Source: Sebastes aleutianus (lineage: Eukaryota > Chordata > Actinopteri > Perciformes > Sebastidae). Taken from it: a stretch of 64,000 bases of DNA. The notes below the pieces were generated by a model. It made no database searches, was not told where the DNA came from, and saw only the letters and a list, made by a program, of their open reading frames with translations. Below, in pieces: positions 1-11,023 of this stretch. The stretch is from assembly GCA_916700875.1 (NCBI GenBank), contig CAKAKS010000004.1:18835444-18899443 (forward strand), read 5' to 3'. Positions within the stretch are counted from its first letter, which is position 1; each line of letters begins with the position of its first letter. A program made the translations under genes and the position numbers.

Positions 1-1671
1 AGGAACACATGATATGATGCCTCACATGCTGGACATACTGCATCTCTACTCGTCATGATCATCACCTCACTATCAGGTGACGACAGTTTGTCCCTAAACC
101 TCTGCTGACTTTCTTATGATTTATGATTACCTTATTTAAGAGTGTTTGATTTCCACTAAAAAGGATGTTCATTAAAAAAAGATGTTCCATCTATGATGCA
201 ACAAAAAGATTTGTTTCTTAACAAAATGTAAGGTAAAGTGATTCCAGTATGTTTTAGTGCCACTTAAAGAGTTTTAATTTTGATGATTATGGGGATAATA
301 TTGCAAATCGCAATTACGTTGGCCAGGATAATCGTCCCATGGCCACCTCCAATACAAAGGTAGTCAGATCGTTAGTAGATCTATTGTTAGAAGTGGGGTT
401 AAGTTTTATGACACCTATCATTATTAGAGATCAGCACAGCACATTTCAGGTCATTTAAATGTTGAGTTCAATTCAATAAAAAGAAAAACCTCACTCACTC
501 ACTCTGTATACTCAAATGGAAGTCTAACCAGGAGCCCAACTCACCAGAGTCCAAGAGGACTTCAGGTGCAGCCGCCGGTCCTGCTGCTCTACAGGTAACC
601 TCCCTGAGAGCTCCATGTCCCCCCAACAGGAGCTGAGGCCTCCTCTCCCCCCCGTCCTGCTCAGCCACCATGCACCACAGCTCCTACGACCTTTCTAACC
701 TCTCTGACTGAGCACAAACTCTCTGAGGGAAACCGAGTCCTAAAACGCTTACATAACGTCTCTCAGCACCAGCCCCCCCGTCATCGCCACTCTGTGCATG
801 AAAAGTCTCCACAGAGACCTGAAAAAAGCTCGAGGGAACATTTTAATCTATTTGTTTGACTAATAGATGAATCATTTACTCTATAAAACAATGACAAAGG
901 CCCATCAAAACCTCCACTTAGCTATTGAGCACATTTAAGCATGTTATAGTATGTTAGCATTAATCTCAGCTGACATGCAGCTGAAGCTGACAGGAATTTC
1001 GGTCAGCTGTTTTAGACGTCATGAATTAAACTAAAGTTTGACCAGTTGATGGAGCTACATGAAAAATCAAAGTCATAAGGATTCATCTTCTGGAGATCAT
1101 GAATGAAAAATAGTCTACTAGAGCTGCAATGATTAATCGATTAATTGACATTTCCATCCCAGCCACGCTGCTAAAAAGTATTGTTTACTGATGATTAAGT
1201 CACAGCTGTAACTGAATGATAATATAACTAACAAAAGTCACTGCAAGCATCCAGTGTATTATATCACCGGTTGATAATAGTGTCAGGCTCATCACTGTGT
1301 TCCTGCTGTGTGTTTCCCCCTCAGTGAACTGCAGCACATTGTAAAGTGAAAGCTCATTTAATGGACAAAGCAGAAGAGTCTAGATGAGAGTCATCAGCCG
1401 TGATAGCAACGCTGCACAACCACATCTCTCTAGTGAGCTGACTGCACACTGTGCTGTGTGAGCTACACACCAACACACCACATTTAGTAATAAAGCCTCA
1501 AACTCCCACGGCAACTTCATCTAGACCCCTCTGCTGCAGCACTTCAAGCCTGAATAAAGGAAGTAGTAGTGTGATGATGTTCTGCAGAGCCTGGGCTTGA
1601 AATGTGCTGAAATTAGATTCAAATTAAATCAGAGTTTGTTCCCTGATTAATAATAGTGTTCACATTAACGT

Positions 1672-2012
1672 AGGGCTGCAACTAACGATTAGTTTCATTG
1701 TCAATTAATCTGTTGATTATTTTCTCGATTAGTTGTTTGGTCTATAAAATGTCAGAAAATGTTGAAAAATGTTGATCAGTGTTTCCCAAAGCCCAAGATG
1801 ACGTCCTCAGATGTCTTGTTTTGTCCACAACTCAAAAGACATTCAGTTTACTGTCATAGAGGAGTAAAGAAACCAGAAAATATTCATATTTAAGAAGCTG
1901 AAATCAGAGAAATTTGACTTTTTTTCTTAAAATAAATTACTCAAACTGATTAATCGATTATCAAAATAGTTGGCGATTAATCTAATAGTTGACAACTAAT
2001 TGATTAATGCAG
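1672..2012. repeat. Dispersed fish repeat, CTGCAACTAACGATTA family
   Basis: It begins AGGGCTGCAACTAACGATTA, has the TTGTTTGGTCTATAAAATG core and ends with stacked ATTAATCGATTA motifs. The same start recurs at 62872-62950, and related ATTAATCGATTA pieces occur near 1128-1147 and 18968-19030. No coding capacity is seen. Confidence 0.75.
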
Positions 2013-2086
2013 TAAAGATTATCAGCAAACATCTTGTTAATCAATTAATCGTTGTCATTTTTATGTAAAAATGTATGTCAACTGAC

Positions 2087-2087
<1 letters not shown>

Positions 2088-2122
<35 letters not shown>
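2088..2122. repeat. (AAT)n microsatellite
   Basis: About 11-12 uninterrupted AAT units. Confidence 0.95.
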
Positions 2123-2123
<1 letters not shown>

Positions 2124-2899
2124 TGTTTCAGCTCTAGTTCCAAGCAAAACTAAGCAAAGCCCATCTGCTGATGAAGACTGGTTGAAAGCTCCGGAAAAAG
2201 TGAGTAAGTGGATCTTGAGTTGTTGTCAGTTTCCAAGGTCAAGACACAACGATGACACAATGACGTATTTTTTAGGAAGCCTTTTGTAACACCTTAGTCA
2301 GGTACTACAGACTAGTTAATTCTGGCCTTTTTTATACCATAACTATTTATTAATTTGCACCGTCCCTTCTCATATTAACTAAACTAAAGAAAGATCTATG
2401 GGAATTGAAGGGGTTGTACTTCCAGTTAGTGACGCTGCTTCTTCCTCATTCACAGGAAGCAATGACATAGGCTGGTAGTTCAAAGCTCTACAGTTTCATA
2501 TTAAGACAATAATCTAGCCGTCTCCACGGATACAGCACAATTTACTACTTATTACTTTTGTGTAACATTACAACATGCCCAGTGCCTGATGATAAGGCTG
2601 CACATCCAGCACAACCCAACACTGTGAGGGGACCTTAAGAGGTGTTAATCCTGTTTACAAGATTAAGACAGATCTAGCTTTCCCTGTCTCGGCACGTTTG
2701 TCCTGCAGGTCGCTACGGCCAACGTGATTCTGCGTCAGCTGCTGTTGTTGTGACCAATGTTGAAGGTTTTTATTTCAAACCACCAAGGTCAAATCAAACA
2801 CCACAATGTTTTTGACTCAGCTCATGAAACTAGGGCTGCAGCTTACAATTTGAATTTGATTAATCTACTGTTATTTTAGATTACTATTATTATTATTTT

Positions 2900-3015
2900 A
2901 GATAGCTATGGCTAGAAGTCCTATATACCTTGCATCTGTTGCACTTTAATTAAGTGTTACAATGCCTATGTATTTTCCCTGTCAAATAAACTAATAAAAT
3001 AAAAATAAATTAAAT
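2900..3015 (+). mobile_element. LINE/SINE 3' tail fragment
   Basis: TAGCTATGGCTAGAAGTCCT, a TTGCACTTTAATTAAGTG core and an A-rich TCAAATAAA tail. The same sequence occurs twice more, at 51013-51118 (plus) and 51275-51385 (minus). Confidence 0.65.
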
Positions 3016-3888
3016 CAATAATGATTTAGTCTGTAAAATGTCAGTCTAACAGTCCAAAATTATTGAATGTAAAATTATATATAAAAACACAGCAAACCCT
3101 CACATTTGAAGCTCTGGCACCAGAGTATGTTTAGCAATCTAGTCAATTCATTAATTAATCATTTCTGCACTAAATGCATCAATTTTGATGCTGTAAAACA
3201 TCTAGTATGTGTGAGTGATGGTCTCTGAGGAAAAAATACTAATTATAATATTAATTTGGACACCTATGCACACTTTAAGAAGGATAAACACAGCAGTTAC
3301 AACAACCCAAATCTCAGTAAATACCGACTCTCCTATCACAAGTGATATAATACACTGATATCTCACAAATCAAGACCGTTATCTCTATTTGAAAGGTCTT
3401 CAACACAATCAAATGATAAATCCTGCACACTATCAGCCATTGGGTGTAAAAACATGTATATCTACCTCATAATATTCATGATATTGACAAAAATGTAGTG
3501 CAATCTGCACATAAGCACCTGTAGATGTTAACTAGTAATTTAAACCTATGAGGCGTTCAAGGAGGGTTTGATTTGTCGAAATCAGACATTTATGAGACAA
3601 ACTATCATTTTATAAATAGCAACAACGTGTCGTACAGTAGTAAATATCTGGTTTATCTTCATGAGAAGACACAACGTGTCTGCTCGTCGGTGTTTCTCGC
3701 TGATATCCGCTATCACATCACTTCACACGCGATACAGGACTCACAAGTTCACACACAAGCCGCTAAATGAGTCCTAAAGACGCGTTCAAGGACTCCTCTG
3801 CGACATTAACAAGCATTAATGCATTTTCTTTCTGTGGAATTGTTAAGTGATGTTATACGGAGGAGAAGAGCTGGTTAAATCATCCTAC

Positions 3889-3992
3889 CTGCTGCAGTAG
3901 AGGCAGGCAGTCACACCTTCAGTCGGTTCCTCCGCCGGTGTGTTCGAGGCTCTGCTGCAGCACGTGACTCCGCAGCGCGCAGGCTGCACGTG
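3889..3992 (-). promoter_or_regulatory. CpG-containing promoter and noncoding exon 1 of a leftward gene (possibly lpin2)
   Basis: On the minus strand, a G/C-rich leader ends ...CTACTGCAGCAG followed by GTAGGATG, a good donor at 3888. Two CACGTG E-boxes lie at 3961-3966 and 3987-3992; the first reads GTCACGTG, close to the TFEB/CLEAR and USF consensus. The gene's coding part lies beyond the left end. Synteny with human 18p11.3 (LPIN2 next to MYOM1, same strand) suggests lpin2, which has a noncoding first exon. No coding sequence confirms this. Confidence 0.4.
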
Positions 3993-5916
3993 ATTACAAC
4001 GCAGGAGGTTAATTATAAAGGTTAATTACACAGTAAAAAAGAGCTAAACAAAGTGTAACAAAATATGAACCATTTAAATAGAAGGAAGTATGAAAATAGG
4101 AGCAGTATATACAGTATTGACAATAAACAGACTATTAACAAAACTGCACAAGTGGAAAATGATATTGCACAGTGAGAATGAAATGAAATTCCACCTGAAA
4201 ATATTGCACAGTGTGAATTACACCTTAGTAGTAATAATGATAATGATATTGCACAATCATTATATAGTATAGTGCAGTTATTGTCAGTTTTTGGTGTGTG
4301 CAGATTAAAGAGTCTCTAAAATCTTCAAACGCAATCAAGCAAAACATTATCAAAGGCAGTGTACTTGTTTCTTGCAGTGAACTTCCTTGTTTCTGTTTCA
4401 TTCTCACATGACCTTTGATTTTGTTTATGATATCTTGTGTATATTCAAAGTTTCACAATGACTTCCAGTAAAAACCTCAAAGTCCAACTATACTGTCTTC
4501 AACCTTTACTGGAAGTGTGTTTAGCTGTGCAGCCTGTACGTTTCCATCATTTAGTAACTTTTCTTCAGCCACTGCATGCAAATGATGAATCAATCAAATG
4601 ATTCATCAAGTAGAGTCTCCAAAAAGGCCAAGATTGTTCAATTTAAAACACTTTATTCATTTTATTATACCACGATTCCACAAGAACATATGTATTACTT
4701 CTCATATATATATATATATACATATAAGCTACATTTACCACTTTTCTGTTTACATTCCTGTTCATTCATTTTGCAATTATATATTATTTTATTTATATTT
4801 ATATTTATACATGTTATATTGCATCGCTATATTTTAACTTCTGCACTATTTTATGTCTTATTTTTTTGTGAATATTGTTTTTATACATATTTAATGCTTT
4901 TTTTCAGGTGCGTACCGTTTTTTTTTGTTTCTACTAGAACATGTTTACATGCTTTAATGTTCAAAAAACACTTTGTTTTTCTTATACCAGCTGTGCAGCA
5001 TCTCTTTTAACCCTCTGTCTGAAACGCTCTGATTGAGCTACTGAATTGCAGCAAATTAATGTGATTTATTTATTGTGACTTACTTTATTGATCACAGTAA
5101 GGAAATTAATTTCCCACGCTCTTCATTTGTAGGTCAGAGGTCACAACCAGCTTCAGAGCAGCAGCCCTGCAGGTGGTGAGAGATTTTCAGGGATTTGCTC
5201 CGGGACAGTTCAGCACGACAACAACACAGATTGGATTGAACCTGAATCCTCAGCCACAGAAAGGACAGTGTTTCCCACCAGCTGTCTTTTAAACGAAAGT
5301 AAGGAGGAACAAATGAAGTGAACCATGATGTACTATTTACTCGCTCTGCAGGGAAGTAGAATGTTTCAGTTCCCCATAAAACACCTGCTGCGTCAGACGA
5401 CTGCATGTTTACTCATGAAGGGATTTCCTAAATTGGGGACCTGTCACATAAATGTTTGCTGCCTAATATCTGGCATAAAAACATGTTTTGCATTTAGCTG
5501 AAGCATCCGTAAAAAGTCTTTTTACTCTTATATTTTTTTGTAAACTATTTGCTTGCTATGTCCCTGAAATGTGTCAGTTTGCAGTTATGTATTTGCACTT
5601 TTCTAAGCTCAATAACAACTCAAAATCACGTAAAAAGTATTTAGATAAATCTAAAAAAATAAACATTTTGAGTGAATATCAAAATGTTGGAGTTGTGGCC
5701 AGTTCTCCTGGACCTCTGAAACTTTTACACTTGTTAAATTGAATTAATTCTGCTCTGTTTCACCCCAAGAATTTCCCATGTTTGCTTTGTTCTTCCCTCC
5801 AACTATAGTGAGTGCCTCACCTCCGTAAGCCTCTATTCTGTAAAATCCAATAATTTTCTGGCATTATGTACATAAAAAATGGGACCATTTAAACCAATAA
5901 ATATGCCAACAGATCC
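3993..5916. other. Intergenic, AT-rich, no gene seen
   Basis: Short TA runs (4706-4725) and T-rich tracts only. The open frames are AT-rich and show no splice or homology support. Confidence 0.6.
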
Positions 5917-6622
5917 TTTATTAAAGCAAATATGATGAAAAAGATAAAAACGGTAGACAAAATATCCAAATCAAATGCAGGCAAACTGTAAAAACAGTGG
6001 TCTGTATAGAGTGCATAAGATACTTATTCTATTACGCAAATGTGGAATATTGTTATCATTAATATTTAATAAGAGCAAATGCAACGTCTACTTTACAATA
6101 ACTGAAAACACATCAATCTTAATAGGCTCAAAAGCCCACATCAAACTTGTAGCATTATGTGAGTATAATCAATACTTTTCTCCATTAGATTCACTCTGGC
6201 TGTGTTTCAGCTGCTGGTCCAGGCTCCTCCACTGTGTCTGCAGGCAGCTCGGAGGCTTTTGATTGGTCAGCAGTCAAAGGTGAATCAGCAACTTCTTCTT
6301 TTGCTTCTTCTGTTTGTTCTGAATCTGCAACTTTGGACTCAACTGCAACCTTCTCCTCATCTTCAACCTTTCCCATGGAAAGAGTCCTAGTTACAGATTC
6401 TGCAAGAGAACAATCATTATTTAATCTCAGTCATGACAGAATTACGCCATACTGTAATGTTCACATATTTGCCTTCTCACCCTTTCGCTTCTGCTTTTTC
6501 GTTCCAGTCACTGTTGTTTTCATCCTTTCCTTTGGGGTGTTTGGATCAAACACCACATTTCCCTCAGCATCGGTCGAATATGACGTCACCCCCAGGTCAG
6601 GCGTTCCCTCTGTGGTCTCCAG
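5917..6622 (-). CDS. Unidentified gene: last two coding exons and poly(A) signal (partial)
   Basis: The penultimate exon (6622-6481, 142 nt) reads LETTEGTPDLGVTSYSTDAE, then GNVVFDPNTPKERMKTTVTG and TKKQKRK. It is flanked by acceptor CCTCTCAG and donor GTGAGA. The last exon (6399-6191) follows acceptor TTCTCTTGCAG in the matching phase, reads SVTRTLSMGKVEDEEKVAVE, then an acidic Glu/Ala/Asp/Ser-rich tail, and stops in TGA at 6193-6191. AATAAA on the minus strand at 5922-5917 ends the transcript. A basic patch (KKQKRK) followed by an acidic tail would suit a nuclear or chromatin-associated protein, but I do not recognise the family. Upstream exons are not found between 6623 and myom1; they may be short or lie in myom1 introns. 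A decayed duplicate is also possible. Confidence 0.6.
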
Positions 6623-6824
6623 CTGAGAGGAGACAAACCGGAGTCAGGCGTCACCACGTATAAAAAGCCGTGCTCTAACCAGAATCTAGAGAACCAGAAT
6701 TATTACACGGCTTTGTTGATTGCTCGATTCTGATGGTCAATCACAGCGTTCTACGGTCTGTTATTTCTTTATAGCAGTGTCAATTGTGTCAAATTATTGA
6801 TTTCTTAAGTAAGTAGCCGTGTAA

Positions 6825-6962
6825 TAAGCGGGATAATGTAGCTAATCTAGCGGGTCATTGTTGTGAAATAAACCCCTTCGCTCCATGTTATGGTGCGGCA
6901 TCGCCCTGTCAGGGTTTCTTTCACAACAATGTCCGGCTCGCTGTACATTATCCCTTACTTAA
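6825..6962. repeat. Foldback element, arms about 50 bp
   Basis: The left arm has GGGATAATGTA and CATTGTTGTGAAA; the right arm has their reverse complements TTTCACAACAATG and TACATTATCCC. The arms are about 85% identical around a short G/C-rich centre. A transcript would form a long hairpin. Confidence 0.8.
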
Positions 6963-7289
6963 CCGTCAAAGAATGATGTCCTTTACTTACCCACCAGGAT
7001 GTTCAGTGAGGTCACACTTATCACTAACTGCATATTTAATTCAGGAGATCATTTTGAATTACACGGTAATTTGCAAGTCATTTAGCATGCAATAAGAACG
7101 CCGTTCTTGCTTTTGGCGTGTCATTTGTACGCCATGTAGTCTGCTTTGACTGCAATGTAAACGCATCCACGTAAATATGCTATATGCTCAGAGCTGGTGA
7201 TGTAGAATAAAAAAATGAGAAATGCCTCTTATGATTAGTGGGCGGGGAGGTGGATGGGTCCAACTAACACAGGACTTCAACCAGAGGAC

Positions 7290-7428
7290 CGGTGTAAATG
7301 GTAAATGGACTTGCATTTATATAGCACCTTTCTAGTCTCAAGGACACTTTGACATGTGGACTGGAGGATCAAACCGCAAACCTTCCGATTGGTGGGCGAC
7401 CCGCTCTACCTCTGAGCCACAACCGCCG
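7290..7428. mobile_element. SINE-like fish repeat fragment
   Basis: The core GTAAATGGACTTGCATTTAT, then TCAAGGACACTTTGACATGTG and GCTCTACCTCTGAGCCAC, matches a repeat very common in teleost genomes. It is internally deleted. Confidence 0.65.
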
Positions 7429-7440
7429 GTTCGTGTCCCA

Positions 7441-9760
7441 AAGTGAGTTATTTTGAAGTTACGTTAGTGACGTTTGTGACGTGTTTTCCACAGTGATGTT
7501 ACGTTGTTTACGTAAATATTTTACTTAGTTTACGTACTTATTTTAAGCCCAACCATGATGTTTTTCCTAAACATAACTAAGTAGTTTTGTTGCCTAAACC
7601 TAACTGTGGGCGTTACCGTAGTTTTGTTGCGTGATGTAAAAATGACACGCAAAAAGAGGCATACAAATGACATGCGAAAAGGCTCAAATACAGTATGTTC
7701 TCATGACATACGGAATCCATGTAATGCCGTGCTATTTATACGCATTCCCATGAAATCGCGTCGGTTCAATATGAAGCTACAGTCAGGAGACGGCAGGAGA
7801 AGCTTAGCTTAGCTTAACAAAAAGACTGTAAACGGGGGGAAACAGCTGAAGTGGCTCTGTCCAAACATTAAGAAATCTGCCTCCCAGCGCCTCTAAAGCT
7901 CATTAAGTAACACCTTATAATTTGTTTGTTTAATTCATATGAAAACTTGGTTTTATGGGGGTTATGTGCTGGACTATTTCTTGACCGTGCACAGTGACTT
8001 CCAGTAGTAGTACTCATGTTAAAACTGATGAGGAAAATTATTAATTATAACCTTTATCTTGCAGAAATAGATATATTCTGTATAGCACCGTTGGATGCTG
8101 GTGACCAAACAACAAGGGGAAACAGCATTAGTTTCTCTCATTCAGGTGAACTTGATTTTGTTTGCTCTGTTTAGTGCTCATCTAAAGGTGATTTATTTTT
8201 CCAGAGCATCATCAATCAAGCACATGATGGTTACGGTAGAGGGAGGGCTTGTCTCCATGCTGGTGGTTGATCTTCGGGCAGTCCAAGTTTACAGAAATGG
8301 TGACTGGGAGTGAAAAAGGTAAAACGCAACTGAAACGAAAGAGTGAATAGTTAAAGGGTGGAGGGTTCAAAACCACAGTGAAGCAACTCAAAGAGGAAGA
8401 GGAGGAGGAGGAAGTGGGGAAGTACATGCTCGTTTTTTTATTAGTCACATCAACAACAGGGGAATAGGAAGTGATGCAATAACCACTATTAATGAACAGT
8501 GATCTGACAGTCTTCATTACAGTGGCATTGTTATCATCATAATAAAGGAGGCATCATCATCATTAATGAAGGACTGTGAAGGGGATCTCATAACAATGGT
8601 GGATCACATGAATAACAACGATGACAGCGGGCAAACGTACAGTATTCACTGGGAGATAATGGAAGAGATGTCATGATCACAACATTCAAATGATGGTGAA
8701 TAATAATAAAACAGGACTAAATGTAAAATCTGATGAAATGACGTAATGCATGTTTCAACCCATTTGCAACAAGTTTTGTTTAACTTCTACTGTTTTACTT
8801 TACAAAGCATTCAATGGATTAAACAGTATTCATTTCTCTGCTCTAAGGTACTACTGATAACTAAGATAACCCATCCTTAATTAGTTAGCTAACTAGCCAC
8901 AGCTTATAACTAAGTTAACTTAACGTTAGCTTAGTTAAAATCTAGAAATGAGAAGCCTGTTTTTGTCTAGACGTAGATGTCTGTATGTGAAATACAGCCT
9001 CAAAATGACTCAGGATCTCAATAAATCTGCCACCATTATTGAAAGCTTGACAGAAGAATCTATTAACTCTGAAGTTCTAAATTCCCACCTGCACTTGAAT
9101 GCACCAACATTAAGCCTTACTACATGCAACAATGACTTTAAATCATGACTTTCTGTAGCCTCTAGCATTTTTCAAGTTTCTGCAAAATGCTTTACATATT
9201 GTAATAATATAAAGGAAAATAAATTGCCGCCTGACAGACAAGAAAAAGCATGAATGAATCTAACGTTATCTAGTGATTTGCATGAGCCTGCTATGCATGA
9301 TTTGTAGCAAATGGGATAAAACATGTAAAAACATTTAGACACTGCACACTAACTTCATGATTTTCTTTTCTATGACTTAGCGTTGCATCCTATCAACACC
9401 ACATGTATTAAACTATCATCTTTGGCTTTCTTTTGTCAAGTAAAGTTTCATTTTTCTTCTACAGAGTAAAATGAGCGCCACCATTTGCTTCTCTGCGTGC
9501 CACAATTTTACACAAACAAAAAAAACTAAAATTGCACCATTTTTGAGTGGACGTGATGTTAGATTTGTTATTATTGGATCTTCATCACACTCTGGATTTC
9601 TCTCTGAACTGTTGTTGACATTTCATTTCAGATTGAGCACCTCTAGAGTTAATTTTATATTCTACACAAAAAAACATCTAACACATCCTCAAGCCCGTTT
9701 CTTTCCTTCACAACTGTTGTTTTTCATTTATACATATTTACGACAAGATTTGGACCGCTT
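7441..9760. other. Intergenic / myom1 3' flank
   Basis: Contains a CCCAACCATGATG...CCTAAACCTAAC dispersed repeat (7536-7625; relatives at 23822-23890 and 41243-41320). The only minus-strand AATAAA apart from the one at the myom1 stop is at 8442-8437, so a long 3' UTR form of about 1.3 kb is possible. No further exon is supported. Confidence 0.5.
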
Positions 9761-9765
9761 TTATT
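9760..9765 (-). terminator. myom1: AATAAA overlapping the myom1 stop codon
   Basis: The coding end reads GGC AAG AAA AAA TAA AAG, so the poly(A) hexamer AATAAA contains the TAA stop. Whether it is used is not known. If it is, the 3' UTR would be only about 10-30 nt. Confidence 0.5.
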
Positions 9766-11023
9766 TTTTCTTGCCGTCTTCAGGGTTGAAGACACTTACG
9801 GTGAAGTCCCCGCTCTCCGTGCCGTACTTGTTCTTCACCAGGATGCTGTACTTGCCGGAGTCCGACGTGTTCACGCCGGTGATGGTGAAGCTGGCGAACT
9901 TGCCTGACGCAAACTTGAGGATGCAGTGGTCGTCGGACGTGATCTCCCTGTCGTTCTTCAGCCATGTGACCTCTGGCACGGGGTCACCCGAGATGTTGCA
10001 GGTGAGATTGAGAGCCTGGTGAGAGGATAACATGAAAAACACACATATACAATTATACAGTAATAGCAATTATGTTCAGGTACGTAGAGCCAGTCTCTCT
10101 ATAACTGTCATTGTGCTGTCAGCTTAAATCAGTTTACCTTGCCCTCCTGTATAGTGACCACATCAGGCAGGCCTCCTGCTACTCGAGCACGACCTGAAAC
10201 AAACAATGTTGACTTCAATAATTACAATAAATACCTTTTATTTATATGGTAATCTAATCTAACTTTAGAGGAAAAAGGTAATGCATGCCCAATACTCCAT
10301 GCCACAAAAGTTTATTAATGACTACTTGGATCTTCGTCAGGTCAGAATGATCCAAGTAGGATCGAAACATAGTCATTAACAAACTTTTGTGGCAATGAGT
10401 AGTGTGCAGGCGTTACCTTTTTCCTTAGTGATGCTGTATACATGGTGTGCGTATAATCAGTCTTCTTCAATCTAAAGTAACGACCATGTTGGACATTAAA
10501 TACATGTGAATATTTATATTAAAAGTATAATATGCAGAGATCCTGCCCTCTGCCTGTATTTTCTCGTATTATTTTGCTGTGTTCAGGATGTTTCTGGGCT
10601 TCAGCAATAACGTTTTATTTCTCTGATTCACTGCTTTGTTCTCACTAACGCCGCTCCCTCTCTTCATTCACTCTATAGCTCGCTCGACTACCGCTGCTCT
10701 CTCTCTAGGAGGGGCCAACTATGAATGCTGTGTTTACAGACAGCAACCGACAACTGTTACATAATATACCTTTAATATATAGTCTGGATAATGTATTGCT
10801 TTAAATGTAATCAGTGGAATATATGTATTTTACAGGACTCTGTAAGTATTAGGTGGAAAGAATTAGAGTTATATGATCTGTCTTTTAGTTAAAATTCAAG
10901 TTGTAGCATTTGAAACTCTTTACACAGTATTCTATACAATGTAAGAAAGACAGGACTTCTTGATGATGAAATGAAGCCACTTTAAACACAATACACTTAC
11001 TTCTCTCTGCAATAGCAGCAGCT
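9761..11023 (-). other. myom1: myom1 exons 36-38: dimerising Ig domain My13 and C-terminus
   Basis: Exons 11023-11001 (23 nt), 10193-10138 and 10015-9761, residues about 1507-1617. The reading is AAAIAERSRARVAGGLPDVV, then TIQEGKALNLTCNISGDPVP, EVTWLKNDREITSDDHC and DSGKYSILVKNKYGTESGDF. The C-terminus is FNPEDGKKK, shorter than in mammals. My13 mediates antiparallel dimerisation in known myomesins. The TAA stop (9763-9761) lies inside an AATAAA hexamer. Confidence 0.96.

Larger units (their letters stand above)
1..3888. other. Presumed intron of the leftward gene; repeats only
   Basis: No coding exon is seen. A G/C-richer patch at about 530-760 has a minus-strand GTGAGT donor (edge near 544) and could be an alternative noncoding exon. 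The rest is AT-rich sequence with dispersed repeats at 1672-2012, an AAT microsatellite at 2088-2122 and a LINE-like tail at 2900-3015. Confidence 0.5.

Noticed and set aside
530..760. Second noncoding exon of the leftward gene
   Set aside because: Only a GTGAGT donor supports it; no matching acceptor or coding sequence could be fixed, so it is mentioned only within the region entry.
7400..7425. tRNA-like GCTCTACCTCTGAGCCAC
   Set aside because: Part of a known type of fish dispersed repeat; no full cloverleaf with anticodon arm could be drawn.
8203..8313. Plus-strand stretch with a TTTTTCCAG acceptor look and the frame MVTVEGGLVSMLVVDLRAVQV
   Set aside because: Short and isolated, with no upstream exon on the plus strand and an immediate stop; probably chance or a repeat remnant.
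9471..10022. 183-codon plus-strand frame
   Set aside because: Antisense to the last myom1 exon, whose minus-strand reading is a clear Ig domain.
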